Assembly (NCBI RefSeq): GCF_001758225.1 | Contig: NZ_MAST01000034.1 | Span: forward strand, 283,077 to 347,076 | Direction of reading: 5' to 3' | DNA: 64,000 nucleotides | Source: Humibacillus sp. DSM 29435 | GTDB lineage: Bacteria; Actinomycetota; Actinomycetes; Actinomycetales; Dermatophilaceae | In this document: positions 34,451 through 43,041 of the stretch, piece by piece | How the letters are laid out: every line of letters starts with the position of its first letter | Numbering within the stretch: the first letter of the stretch is position 1 | The notes under the pieces: model-generated | What the model was told of the DNA's origin: nothing | Database searches by the model: none | Seen by the model: the letters and a program-made list of their open reading frames with translations, nothing else | Made by a program: the position numbers and the translations under genes

Positions 34451-36961
34451 TCACAAGCCCTGCGGGGTGCGCAGCGGGGCCGAGACCTCGACGGGGGTCA
34501 CCAGCACGCCGCCGGCCGAGACGACCCGTAACGGCCCGGTCAGCCGCACGGTGGCACTGCACGGCAGGCCATCAGACGACGAACCGACCCACAGCCGGAT
34601 CTCCCCGGGCTCGACGACCCGACGCAGGTCACGCCCGGTGAAGCCGGTGCGGTCGGCGTGCACTCGGAAGGTGACGAAGCGTGACTCGCCGGGTTCTACT
34701 GCTACGCGGGCAAACCCGATCAGGCTCTTCACCGGCCGCGTCACCTGCGCGACCACGTCGTGCAGGTAGAGCTGCACGACCTCCTCGCCGGCACGGTCGC
34801 CCACGTTGGTCACCCGTACCGTCACGCTCAGTTCGCCGCCGGTGTCGATCTCGTCGGAACTGAGACTCAGGTCGCTGACCTCGAACCGGGTGTAAGACGA
34901 GCCGAAGCCGAACGCGAAGAGCGGCGTCGGGTCGAGTGTGCTGATGCCGCCCCCGCCCAGCCCAAGAGGGGGTTGGAGATAGGTGCTCGGGCCGCCTCCG
35001 GCGATGCGGGGAACCTGAACCGGCAGCTTCCCAGTGGGCTGCACCCGACCCGACAGGATGCCGGCCAGCGCACCTGCTCCCTCCTCACCGGGCATGAACG
35101 CCTGCACCAGAGCGGCCGCGCCCTCGGCGACCTCGCCCAGCGCATACGGGCGGCCCGACACGACCACGACCACGACGGGGGTGCCGCTGGCGATGAGCGC
35201 GGCGACGAGCTCTCCCTGCACACCGGGAAGCGACAGGTCAGCGGCGTCACAACCCTCCCCAGAGGTGCCCTGACCGAACAGGCCCGCGAGGTCACCCACC
35301 GCGACCACACACAGGTCGGCCTCCTGAGCGCTCGCCAGGGCCGCCTCGAAGCCGGTGCGGTCGTTGTCGTCGATGGCGCAACCCTGGGTGAAGGTGACCC
35401 GCGCCTCCGGCAGCTCCGAGGCCAGTGCGTCGACGAGGGTCGGTACCGCGACGCCGAGCCCGCGCGCCGGGTAGCGCGGCAGCACATGGTTGGGAAAGGC
35501 GTAGCAGCCCATGAAGGTTCGAGCGTCAGCGGCCGTCGGCCCCACCACGGCAATGGTTGCGGGCGACGTTCGGCCGGGGCCTGTCAGCGGTAGAGCCGTG
35601 CCGGCGTCGAGCAGCACGACGCTGCGCTCAGCGAGCCGCCTTGCGAGCTGCCGGTTGGCCGCGCTGTCGAGCTCGACGCGGTCTGCGCCCGCCGCTGATC
35701 CTTCCGGGGTCCACCCCGGGTCGAGCAGGCCCAGCCGGATCTTCTGTCGCAGCACCCGGCGGGCGGCCCGGTCGACGAGCTGTTCGTCGAGGTCTCCACG
35801 CGCGACCCGGTCGGCGAGGTGCTGCCCGAAGCCCAGCGTGTCGGGCAGCTCGACGTCGAGCCCCGCGCTCAGCGACTGCGCGCCAGCGTCGTCGACGTCG
35901 ACTGCCACCCGGTGCATCGAGGCGAGGAACGGCACCGCCCAGTAGTCCGACACGACCGTGCCGGTGAAGCCCCAGGTCTCACGCAGCAGCTCGGTGAGCA
36001 GCCACGCGTCGGCGACCGCCGGCACCCCGTCGACGTCGGAGTAGGAGTTCATCACCGAGTCGGCGCCCGCCAGCCGAACGGCCATCTCGAAGGGCGGCAG
36101 GATGACGTCGAGGAGCTCGCGCCGCCCCATCGAGACGGGGCCGTGGTTGCGGGCCGCCCGGGCGGCCGAGTAGCCGGCGAAGTGCTTCAGGGTGGCCACG
36201 ACCCCCGCGCTCTGAAGCCCTCGTACGTAAGCCGATCCGAGCATGGAGACGAGATAGGGGTCTTCGCCCATGGTCTCCTCGACCCGACCCCAGCGGTAGT
36301 CACGCACCACATCGAGCACCGGCGAGAGGCCTTGATGAACCCCCAGTGAAGCCATGTCCCGACCGATGGCGGAGGCCATCTGCTCGACGAGGTCAGGGTC
36401 GAAGGTCGCACCCCACGCGATCGCAGCCGGATACACCGTGGCGCCGTAGGTGGTGAACCCGGTCAAGCACTCCTCGTGCACGATGGCCGGGATGCCGAGT
36501 CGCGAGCAGTCGATGACGACGTGCTGCTGGCGCACCACCTCGGCGGCGCCCTCCGCAGCGGTCCGGGGGACGCTGCCGTAGATACGCGTCAGGTGCCCGA
36601 GACCATACGCCGCAGCGTTCTCGAGCGACACCGTGCCCGAGGCCGCGAACACGTCCTGCATCGGGGCCACGTTGAGCACGGCATCGGAGTCGGGTGCCTC
36701 AGGGGGGTCGATCGCGGTGGAACCGGCGGTATCGGCTGGGTCGTCGGCGTGCATGTCGTTACCGAGCCACCGGCTGCCGAGCTGGCCGACCTTCTCCTTG
36801 GTCGTCAGGGCCGCGAGCAGCGCATCCGTTCGCTCGTCGAGCGAACGTCGCGGGTCGCGCCACGGCTCGGTCTCCCGGGCGTCTCGGGAGTCTCTGGTGA
36901 GGTCGGCCGCGCCGAGGCCCGGCGATGCGGTGGCGGTCGGTGCTGGCTGCGTGTCGGGCAC
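34451..36961 (-). CDS. Glycoside hydrolase family 3 beta-glycosidase (836 aa)
   Basis: The GH3 catalytic barrel shows L-K-H-F-A-G-Y, then V-V-S-D-Y-W-A-V with predicted nucleophile Asp339. The (alpha/beta)6 sandwich follows with I-A-V-V-G-P-T-A and V-V-V-V-S-G-R-P-Y. A fibronectin type III-like domain closes the protein (G-E-E-V-V-Q-L-Y-L, P-V-K-S-L-I-G-F). No signal peptide is present, so it acts inside the cell on imported oligosaccharides. Length is typical of beta-glucosidases/xylosidases. The gene is divergent from the sugar ABC transporter and shares its operator region. Confidence 0.94.
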   Translation of the reverse strand: MPDTQPAPTATASPGLGAADLTRDSRDARETEPWRDPRRSLDERTDALLAALTTKEKVGQLGSRWLGNDMHADDPADTAGSTAIDPPEAPDSDAVLNVAPMQDVFAASGTVSLENAAAYGLGHLTRIYGSVPRTAAEGAAEVVRQQHVVIDCSRLGIPAIVHEECLTGFTTYGATVYPAAIAWGATFDPDLVEQMASAIGRDMASLGVHQGLSPVLDVVRDYRWGRVEETMGEDPYLVSMLGSAYVRGLQSAGVVATLKHFAGYSAARAARNHGPVSMGRRELLDVILPPFEMAVRLAGADSVMNSYSDVDGVPAVADAWLLTELLRETWGFTGTVVSDYWAVPFLASMHRVAVDVDDAGAQSLSAGLDVELPDTLGFGQHLADRVARGDLDEQLVDRAARRVLRQKIRLGLLDPGWTPEGSAAGADRVELDSAANRQLARRLAERSVVLLDAGTALPLTGPGRTSPATIAVVGPTAADARTFMGCYAFPNHVLPRYPARGLGVAVPTLVDALASELPEARVTFTQGCAIDDNDRTGFEAALASAQEADLCVVAVGDLAGLFGQGTSGEGCDAADLSLPGVQGELVAALIASGTPVVVVVVSGRPYALGEVAEGAAALVQAFMPGEEGAGALAGILSGRVQPTGKLPVQVPRIAGGGPSTYLQPPLGLGGGGISTLDPTPLFAFGFGSSYTRFEVSDLSLSSDEIDTGGELSVTVRVTNVGDRAGEEVVQLYLHDVVAQVTRPVKSLIGFARVAVEPGESRFVTFRVHADRTGFTGRDLRRVVEPGEIRLWVGSSSDGLPCSATVRLTGPLRVVSAGGVLVTPVEVSAPLRTPQGL

Positions 36962-36990
36962 GAACAGCTCCTTTGTGGTTCTGGAGAAAC

Positions 36991-37002
36991 GTATCGAAAA
37001 CT
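36991..37002. promoter_or_regulatory. LacI operator-like site 1 (GH3 side)
   Basis: GTATCGAAAACT, within a wider CGAAA-AC-TTTCG inverted repeat, lies 30 bases upstream of the GH3 start. It shares its core with site 2. Confidence 0.6.
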
Positions 37003-37111
37003 TTCGGTCACCCTAGTACCCCAGCGGCTGCACTGTCATCATGCACAGTTCGCGCCGTGAACGAGTGATCCAGATCCAAAATCCTCGCAACAGATCGTGA
37101 TGTCCAGGGTA

Positions 37112-37141
37112 TTGACAGCGCAAAGTTTCGAAAAGTACCGT
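37112..37141 (+). promoter_or_regulatory. Binding-protein promoter with LacI operator-like site 2
   Basis: A perfect -35 hexamer TTGACA (37112-37117) is followed 18 bases later by TACCGT. Between them lies GTTTCGAAAAGT (37125-37136), which contains the palindrome TTTCGAAA. An operator in the spacer would block RNA polymerase directly. Spacing to the GTG start leaves a leader of about 120 bases. Confidence 0.65.
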
Positions 37142-37267
37142 CAAACCCACTCACTGTTGCGAAACCAGGGTGACTTGGTCCGCAGCGCAGCCGCTGCGCT
37201 ACCGGCCCCACACCCCGGGCGACACCAGGACGGCCGACAGTCGGCCACGACCCAGACGGAGATCACC

Positions 37268-38626
37268 GTGGATCCCAGAACAACCTCTCGTCGTACCTTC
37301 CTCGGGCTCGCCATGGGCGTGCCCCTGGTCGCAGCCCTGGCGTCGTGCGGCAGCGACGGCCCCAGCAGCACCCCAGGCAGCACCGGCGGCGCCGGAGCAG
37401 GTGCGGGCGGCGGATCAGGCGCCAGCTACTGGTCACTCACCGGCCAACCCGGTGAGGGCATCCGCCAAGCCACGGTCGACCGCTTCAACAAGGCCAACTC
37501 GAGCACGCCCATCAAGCTCACCCTGTTCCAGAACGACGCGTACAAGACGAAGATCAAGACGGCGATCGGGGCCGGTCAGTCTCCCACCATCATCTGGGGC
37601 TGGGGCGGCGGCACCCTGCGCACCTACGCCGAAGCCAACCAGGTCGAAGACCTCACCTCGTGGTTCGCCGAGAACCCCAAGGTCAAGGGCCGCCTCTTCC
37701 CGTCGTCGTTCGGCGCCGGCACCGTCGACAAGAAGATCTACGCGATGCCTTGCGAGACGGTGCAGCCCATCGTTCTCTACTACAACAAGAAGGTTCTCGA
37801 CAAGGTCGGCGTGGCGCCCCCGAAGTCGTGGGGCGACATCATGGCCATGGTCCCCAAGCTCAACGCTGCCGGTATCGCACCGTTCTCCCTCGGCGGCCAG
37901 TCGCGGTGGACCAACATGATGTGGCTCGAGTTCCTCTTCGACCGCATCGGTGGGCCAGAGGTCTTCCAGGCCGTGTTCGACGGCCAGAAGGACGCCTGGT
38001 CGAACCCCGACGCCATCACGGCGCTCACCAAGATGCAGGACCTCATCAAGGCCGACGGCTTCATCAAGGGCTTCTCGTCGATCACGGCCGACTCGAACGC
38101 CGACCAGGCACTGCTCTACACCGGCAAGGCCGCCATGATGCTGCACGGTTCGTGGACCTACGGCAGCATGAGCGCCGACGGCGGCGACTTCGTCTCCAGC
38201 GGGAGCCTCGGCTACATGAACTTCCCACCCGTCGAGGGTGGCAAGGGCGACCCGAGCGACACCGTCGGCAACCCGGGCCAGTACCTGTCGATCTCGGCCA
38301 AGGCCAGCGACGCCGAGAAGGAGACCGCGAAGAAGTTCTTCGCCACCGCCATCCTCGACGACGCCGAGGTCAAGTCGTGGATCGACACCGGGTCGATCCC
38401 GATCGTCAACGGCAGCGACGCGAAGATCGCGGGCTCCAAGGATGCCGACTGGCTGAAGTTCCTCTACGGCGTGGCGAGCGGCGCGAAGGTGTTCGCCCAG
38501 TCGTGGGACCAGGCGCTCAGCCCGACGGCCGCCGAGACGCTGCTCGACAACATCTCCAAGCTGTTCCAGCTGTCGGTGACCCCGCAGCAGTTCGCCGACA
38601 ACCTCAACGCGGTCATCGGCAAGTGA
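37268..38626 (+). CDS. Sugar ABC transporter substrate-binding lipoprotein (452 aa)
   Basis: The GTG start follows GGAG by six bases. The N-terminus combines a twin-arginine motif (S-R-R-T-F-L-G) with a lipobox L-A-S-C (Cys27), so it is probably a Tat-exported lipoprotein. A Gly/Ser linker follows, then a type 1 extracellular solute-binding fold with F-N-K-A-N, P-C-E-T-V-Q-P-I-V-L-Y-Y-N-K and A-A-M-M-L-H-G-S-W-T. The stop overlaps the first permease start as GTGA. It belongs to the CUT1 oligosaccharide type. Substrate is probably the glucoside or xyloside split by the divergent GH3 enzyme. Confidence 0.94.
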   Translation: MDPRTTSRRTFLGLAMGVPLVAALASCGSDGPSSTPGSTGGAGAGAGGGSGASYWSLTGQPGEGIRQATVDRFNKANSSTPIKLTLFQNDAYKTKIKTAIGAGQSPTIIWGWGGGTLRTYAEANQVEDLTSWFAENPKVKGRLFPSSFGAGTVDKKIYAMPCETVQPIVLYYNKKVLDKVGVAPPKSWGDIMAMVPKLNAAGIAPFSLGGQSRWTNMMWLEFLFDRIGGPEVFQAVFDGQKDAWSNPDAITALTKMQDLIKADGFIKGFSSITADSNADQALLYTGKAAMMLHGSWTYGSMSADGGDFVSSGSLGYMNFPPVEGGKGDPSDTVGNPGQYLSISAKASDAEKETAKKFFATAILDDAEVKSWIDTGSIPIVNGSDAKIAGSKDADWLKFLYGVASGAKVFAQSWDQALSPTAAETLLDNISKLFQLSVTPQQFADNLNAVIGK

Positions 38627-39582
38627 CCTCGACGAGCGTTCGGCCCGTGCTGCCGGCCCCACCCGGGGGCGGCAGCACGGCCGGCAGCACGGCCGGCCGG
38701 TCTGGCGGCAAGGTCGGGGTGGGCTCCGTCGGCTGGATGGCTGCCCCCGCGCTGCTCTTCTTCACCGCCTTCGGAGTGATCCCGCTCTTCGGTGTGCTGG
38801 CGCTCAGCTTCACCTCGTGGGACGGTATCGGCGCGATCCGCTTCGCCGGTTTCGACAGCTGGACCGCCGTGCTCACCAACCCCGGGCTCCCCCACGCGCT
38901 CTGGGTGACCTTCCTGGTGATGGCTCTCTCGTGGCTGGTGCAGACCCCTCTCAGCATCCTGCTGGGGGTGTTCCTCGCCGGTGCGGAGCGCTACCGCGCC
39001 GTGTTGTCGGTGCTCTACTTCCTCCCGTTGTTGCTCAGCTCGGCCGCCATCGCGATCACCTACAAGGCGCTGCTCGACCCCAACTTCGGTCTCGGTGCGG
39101 GCCTCGGCCTTCCGTTCCTCTCCCAGGACTGGCTGGGCCGACCGAACCTGGCCCTCGGCGTCGTGGTCTTCGTCGTGTCGTGGCAGTTCATCCCGTTCCA
39201 CTCCCTCATCTACCAGGGCGCCGTGCGGCAGATCCCGACCTCGATGTACGAGGCGGCGCAGATCGACGGGGCCGGGAGGATGCGCCAGTTCTTCTCGATC
39301 ACCCTGCCCCAGCTGAAGAACACCATCGTCACCTCCTCCACCCTGATGGTCGTCGGCTCGCTGACCTTCTTCGACCTCATCTACATCCTCACCGCCGGCG
39401 GCCCGGGCGACGCCACCCGGGTGCTCGCCCTCGACATGTACATCACCGGTTTCCAGGCCAACCTGATGGGGCCGGCGAGCGGCATCGCGCTCATCCTCGT
39501 GCTCGTGGGTCTGTCCATCGCCCTGCTCCTGCGACGCATCGGTGGCGGCGACGACACCGCCAGCCAGCTCGAAGGAGCCTGA
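38623..39582 (+). CDS. Sugar ABC transporter permease 1 (319 aa)
   Basis: The GTG overlaps the binding-protein stop. After a 35-residue Gly/Ser/Thr-rich N-terminus encoded by short tandem repeats come six membrane helices. The EAA loop that contacts the ATPase is Y-E-A-A-Q-I-D-G-A-G-R-M-R-Q-F. It is the MalF/UgpA-like partner. A longer frame reading into it from the binding-protein gene is a shadow. Confidence 0.92.
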   Translation: MTSTSVRPVLPAPPGGGSTAGSTAGRSGGKVGVGSVGWMAAPALLFFTAFGVIPLFGVLALSFTSWDGIGAIRFAGFDSWTAVLTNPGLPHALWVTFLVMALSWLVQTPLSILLGVFLAGAERYRAVLSVLYFLPLLLSSAAIAITYKALLDPNFGLGAGLGLPFLSQDWLGRPNLALGVVVFVVSWQFIPFHSLIYQGAVRQIPTSMYEAAQIDGAGRMRQFFSITLPQLKNTIVTSSTLMVVGSLTFFDLIYILTAGGPGDATRVLALDMYITGFQANLMGPASGIALILVLVGLSIALLLRRIGGGDDTASQLEGA

Positions 39583-39583
39583 C

Positions 39584-40429
39584 ATGACGGCCGTCACCAC
39601 CCTTCGACGCCGCGCCGCGAAGCTGAACTGGATCGGTGGCCTCGCGGGCTGGTTCTGGCTCGCGATCGTGATCATCCCGATCTACTGGATCGTCATCACG
39701 AGCCTGAAGCCGCAGAGCGTCTACTTCGTGACGAACCCGTTCGCCCCGCCGACCAGCCCGACCCTCGACTCCTACCGCCTGGTCATCGAGTCCAACTTCG
39801 TCCGCTACTTCTTCAACAGCGTGATCGTGACCGTCGGCGCCGTCGTGCCAGCGGTGTTCGTCTCGTTCATGGCCTCTTTCGCGATCGTGCGTGGCCGTGG
39901 GCGCTTCCTCAAGTCGGTCAACGGGCTGTTCCTCATGGGTCTGGCCATTCCGCTTCAGGCAACGATCATCCCGGTCTACCTGCTCATCATCCGGCTACAC
40001 CTCTACGACACCCTGCTCGCCCTGATCCTGCCCTCGATCGCCTTCGCGATCCCGCTCTCTGTGCTCGTGCTCTCGAACTTCGTGCGTGACGTGCCGAACG
40101 AGCTGTTCGAGTCGATGCGCCTCGACGGGTGCAGCGAGTGGCAGACGCTGTGGCGGCTCGCGCTGCCCCTCACCCGCCCCGCTCTCGTGACGGTCACGAT
40201 CTACAACGCCCTCGGCATCTGGAACGGCTTCCTGCTCCCCCTGGTGCTGACCCAGAGCCCTGACCTTCGCGTGCTCCCACTGGCCCTCTGGACCTTCCAG
40301 GGGCAGTACAGCGTCAACGTGCCCGCTGTGCTGGCCTCGGTCGTGCTCACCACGCTGCCCATTCTCGTGCTCTACGTGGTCGGTCGCCGCCAGCTGTTGA
40401 GCGGGCTCACGGCCGGCTTCAGCAAGTAG
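39584..40429 (+). CDS. Sugar ABC transporter permease 2 (281 aa)
   Basis: GAAGGAG precedes the ATG, which follows the first permease stop by one base. Six membrane helices and the EAA loop F-E-S-M-R-L-D-G-C-S-E-W-Q-T-L-W mark it as a MalG/UgpE-like partner. No ATP-binding gene follows, so transport must rely on a shared MsmK-type ATPase encoded elsewhere, as is usual for actinobacterial CUT1 systems. Confidence 0.93.
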   Translation: MTAVTTLRRRAAKLNWIGGLAGWFWLAIVIIPIYWIVITSLKPQSVYFVTNPFAPPTSPTLDSYRLVIESNFVRYFFNSVIVTVGAVVPAVFVSFMASFAIVRGRGRFLKSVNGLFLMGLAIPLQATIIPVYLLIIRLHLYDTLLALILPSIAFAIPLSVLVLSNFVRDVPNELFESMRLDGCSEWQTLWRLALPLTRPALVTVTIYNALGIWNGFLLPLVLTQSPDLRVLPLALWTFQGQYSVNVPAVLASVVLTTLPILVLYVVGRRQLLSGLTAGFSK

Positions 40430-40454
40430 GGTCGGAGCGCTACCGAGCGCCCGC

Positions 40455-40471
40455 GGCCCGGCATCCGGGCC
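40455..40471 (+). terminator. Terminator-like hairpin after the sugar ABC operon
   Basis: Arms GGCCCGG and CCGGGCC close a three-base loop 26 bases after the permease stop. A short CTTTT stretch follows about ten bases later. It separates this operon from the dehydrogenase gene at 40506. Confidence 0.55.
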
Positions 40472-40505
40472 ACGCCGATCCTTTTACCGTGGAGCCATTC
40501 TCATC

Positions 40506-41423
40506 ATGAAAGCCTTCGTCCTGCCCTACGCCGGAGCCGAGCTGCCGCAGCTCGCAGAGGTGGCCCCGCCCGCGACGTCTGCTGACGAGCTGCTCGTGCG
40601 GGTGAAAGCGGTCGGCGTCGGCATCCACGACTCGTACTTCCTGCCCGGCGACGCCACCTACCCCTACCCGATCGGGATCGAGGCGGCGGGGGTCGTCGAG
40701 ACGGCGGGACTCGCCGTCACCGCACACCACCCGGGCGACCGGGTCGCGTTCGTCAGCTCGATGCAGCCCAAGGGCGGAACGTGGGCCGAGTTCGTGGCGG
40801 TGCGAGCCGACAGCCTCATCGTGTCGGTCCCTGAGACGATGAGCTTCGTCGAGGCGGCTGCCCTTCCGGTTGCCGGCAACACCGTTCTCCGCGCGCTGCG
40901 GGCCCTGGGCCCCGCCGCGGGCTCGCTGTTCATCGCCGGCGGGTCAGGGGCCATCGGCACCCTCGCCATCCAGCTGGCCGTCCGGCGGGGGTGGAGGGTG
41001 GCGGCATCCGCCTCCGAGGGCAACCGCGACTACCTGCGCTCCCTCGGCGCCGAGCTGGCCGTCGACTACCGCGACCCATGCTGGGCGGCTCAGGTTCTCC
41101 GGTGGATGCCGGGTGGTGTCGACGCTGCGATCGCCGTGCAACCGGACACCTCGACCGGCAGCCTCGGTGTCGTCCGCGACGGTGGCGGTCTCATCAGCAT
41201 CTCGGGCGACCGACTGGAACCGGAGCGGGGAATCGTGGTGCAGGTGGTTCCGCACAGCGCGGATGTGGGTGACGAGCTGAGCCGGCTCATGCTCGACGTG
41301 GCCGCCGGTGAGGTTCGGGTGGAGATCGAACAGGTGCTCGCGTTCGAGGATGCCGGGGAAGCGCTGGCGAAGGTGGCCACTCGGCACGCTCGGGGCAAGA
41401 TCGTCCTGCAGCTCGACGCCTGA
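40506..41423 (+). CDS. Quinone oxidoreductase-like MDR family protein (305 aa)
   Basis: A zinc-less medium-chain reductase. The GroES-like half contains V-G-I-H-D-S-Y-F-L-P-G, and the Rossmann motif is I-A-G-G-S-G-A-I-G-T-L (about 140-150). GGAG lies eleven bases before the ATG. It resembles the QOR-like gene at 14927 in fold but is clearly diverged in sequence. Substrate unknown. It is convergent with the dctA gene, with a strong hairpin between them. Confidence 0.83.
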   Translation: MKAFVLPYAGAELPQLAEVAPPATSADELLVRVKAVGVGIHDSYFLPGDATYPYPIGIEAAGVVETAGLAVTAHHPGDRVAFVSSMQPKGGTWAEFVAVRADSLIVSVPETMSFVEAAALPVAGNTVLRALRALGPAAGSLFIAGGSGAIGTLAIQLAVRRGWRVAASASEGNRDYLRSLGAELAVDYRDPCWAAQVLRWMPGGVDAAIAVQPDTSTGSLGVVRDGGGLISISGDRLEPERGIVVQVVPHSADVGDELSRLMLDVAAGEVRVEIEQVLAFEDAGEALAKVATRHARGKIVLQLDA

Positions 41424-41431
41424 GCACGCCG

Positions 41432-41457
41432 GCGCCACCGCTCGAGAGCGGTGGCGC
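41432..41457. terminator. Bidirectional terminator hairpin
   Basis: Perfect 11-bp arms GCGCCACCGCT and AGCGGTGGCGC enclose the four-base loop CGAG, in the 62-base gap between convergent genes. T-runs are lacking, as is common in high-GC actinobacteria. Confidence 0.75.
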
Positions 41458-41485
41458 GACTGCGGGTGACTGACGCCGGTGGGGG

Positions 41486-42871
41486 TCAGCGTGTAGACGG
41501 CACCAGGTCGTGCTCCGGATCGGGCCCTGACGGTTCGACCGAGTCGTCATCGTCGTTGTCCAACATCGACGCTTCGTCGAACGGGCGCTGCCCGGAGAGC
41601 ACGGCATCCGCCTGCTCCCGGTCGATCTCACCGACCCAGGTGCCGATGACCACGGTGGCAATGGCGTTGCCGGCGAAGTTCGTCAGGGCGCGGGCCTCGC
41701 TCATGAGCCGGTCGATGCCGACGATGAAGCCGACGCCGGGCACCAGGTCGGGCCGGTGCGACTGCAGTCCGCCGGCGAGGGTGGCCAGGCCGGCCCCGCT
41801 GACTCCGGCCGCGCCCTTGCTCGCGATGATCATGAACACGAGCAGCGAGACCTGCTGGCCGATGCTGAACGGCTTGTCCATGGCCTCGGCGATGAAGAGG
41901 CTGGCCATCGTCAGGTAGATCGCGGTGCCGTCGAGGTTGAAGGAGTAGCCGGTCGGCACGGTGATGCCGACGACCGGTCGCGAGACGCCGAGGTGCTCCA
42001 TCTTGGCGATGAGCCGCGGGAGGGCCGACTCCGACGACGACGTCGAGAGAATGAGCAGGAACTCGCGGGCGAGGTACTTCATCAGCGACCAGACGCCGAT
42101 CCCGGCGACCATCTTGAGGACGGACCCGAGAAAGCCGAAGACGAAGATGATGCAGGTGGCGTAGAAGGCGAGCATCAGCAGACCCAGGCTCTTGAGCGAC
42201 TCGAGGCCGGTGGCCCCCACGAGAGCGGCCATCGCGCCGAAGGCGCCGACGGGTGCGGCCCACATGATCATCGCCATCAGCCGGAAGACCAGCCGCTCGA
42301 GGTGCTTGATTCCGCGCAGAACCGGCTCACCCTGTTTGCCCATCTTCTGCAGCGCGAAGCCCACGAGCAGGGCGACGAGCAGGGCCTGCAGCACCGAGCC
42401 CGAGGTCAGGGCCGACACCAGGGTGTCGGGGATCAGGCCGAGCAGGAAGTCGGCCGTGGTCTCGGAGGTCTTGGCCACCTGAGAGGTTCCCGACGCGGTG
42501 ATCGCGTCGGTCAGGTCGAGGCCGGCGCCCGGCTTGACGATGTTGCCCACGACGAGCCCGATGCCCAGGGCGACGGTCGACATCGCCACGAAGTAGCCGA
42601 GGGCGAGCCCACCGACCCGGCCGACCTGGGCGGCCTTGCGCACCGAGCCGATGCCGAGCACGATCGTGCAGAAGATGATCGGGGTGATCATCATCTTGAT
42701 GAGGTTCACGAACCCCGAGCCGAGCGGCTTGAGGCTCTTGCCCACCTCAGGAAAGATGGCGCCCACCGCGATGCCCAGGAGCATGGCCACGATGACGGCG
42801 ATGTACAGATAGTGCGTGCGGTCGCGCTTCTTCGTCGTGGTGTCGACGGCGCTGTCGGCGGTGCTGCTCAC
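41486..42871 (-). CDS. dctA: C4-dicarboxylate:cation symporter (461 aa)
   Basis: This is a DAACS-family carrier with eight helices and two re-entrant loops. The serine-rich loop S-T-S-S-S-E-S-A-L-P-R-L and the substrate motif T-G-Y-S-F-N-L-D-G-T-A-I-Y are intact. The start is a GTG with GGAGG five bases before; a frame 79 codons longer is Arg-rich shadow. It should import succinate, fumarate or malate with protons or sodium. The acidic C-terminal tail (D-N-D-D-D-D) is unusual. It is divergent from a CitA/DcuS-type two-component system, which very likely controls it. Confidence 0.93.
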   Translation of the reverse strand: MSSTADSAVDTTTKKRDRTHYLYIAVIVAMLLGIAVGAIFPEVGKSLKPLGSGFVNLIKMMITPIIFCTIVLGIGSVRKAAQVGRVGGLALGYFVAMSTVALGIGLVVGNIVKPGAGLDLTDAITASGTSQVAKTSETTADFLLGLIPDTLVSALTSGSVLQALLVALLVGFALQKMGKQGEPVLRGIKHLERLVFRLMAMIMWAAPVGAFGAMAALVGATGLESLKSLGLLMLAFYATCIIFVFGFLGSVLKMVAGIGVWSLMKYLAREFLLILSTSSSESALPRLIAKMEHLGVSRPVVGITVPTGYSFNLDGTAIYLTMASLFIAEAMDKPFSIGQQVSLLVFMIIASKGAAGVSGAGLATLAGGLQSHRPDLVPGVGFIVGIDRLMSEARALTNFAGNAIATVVIGTWVGEIDREQADAVLSGQRPFDEASMLDNDDDDSVEPSGPDPEHDLVPSTR

Positions 42872-42961
42872 GGTGACCTCCAGGTCGGGCAGGGTCGGGC
42901 GTTCAGAGGGTGGTCGGGGCCCGGGTCTGCCGGGCCGGCTGATCCGACTATGGCGGCGAGG

Positions 42962-43010
42962 GTGACTAGGGTCACGGTTGTGTTCATTGAGTTCTCGAGC
43001 CCACTCGAGA
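42962..43010. promoter_or_regulatory. Inverted repeats between dctA and its two-component genes
   Basis: Two inverted repeats lie in the 170-base divergent region: GTGAC-TAGG-GTCAC (42962-42975) and TCTCGAG-CCCA-CTCGAGA (42993-43010). Either could be the response-regulator or cAMP-receptor-like site. The second lies 31 bases before the kinase start. Confidence 0.55.
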
Positions 43011-43041
43011 CCCGGCGAGGCCCCGTTCCGGTGGGGCGACC

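Larger units (their letters stand above)
36962..37267. promoter_or_regulatory. Divergent control region of the GH3/sugar-transport locus
   Basis: This 306-base region holds no gene. It contains both promoters of the divergent units, two LacI-operator-like sites (separate entries), and a perfect TTGACA. An open frame that starts at 37097 and reads into the binding protein gene is not used, because GGAG precedes the GTG at 37268 at the proper distance. Confidence 0.6.

Noticed and set aside
37660..38622. Upstream part of a 640-codon frame leading into the first sugar permease
   Set aside because: It lies inside the binding-protein gene out of frame and has a His/Arg/Gln-rich shadow composition. 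The permease starts at the overlapping GTG at 38623.
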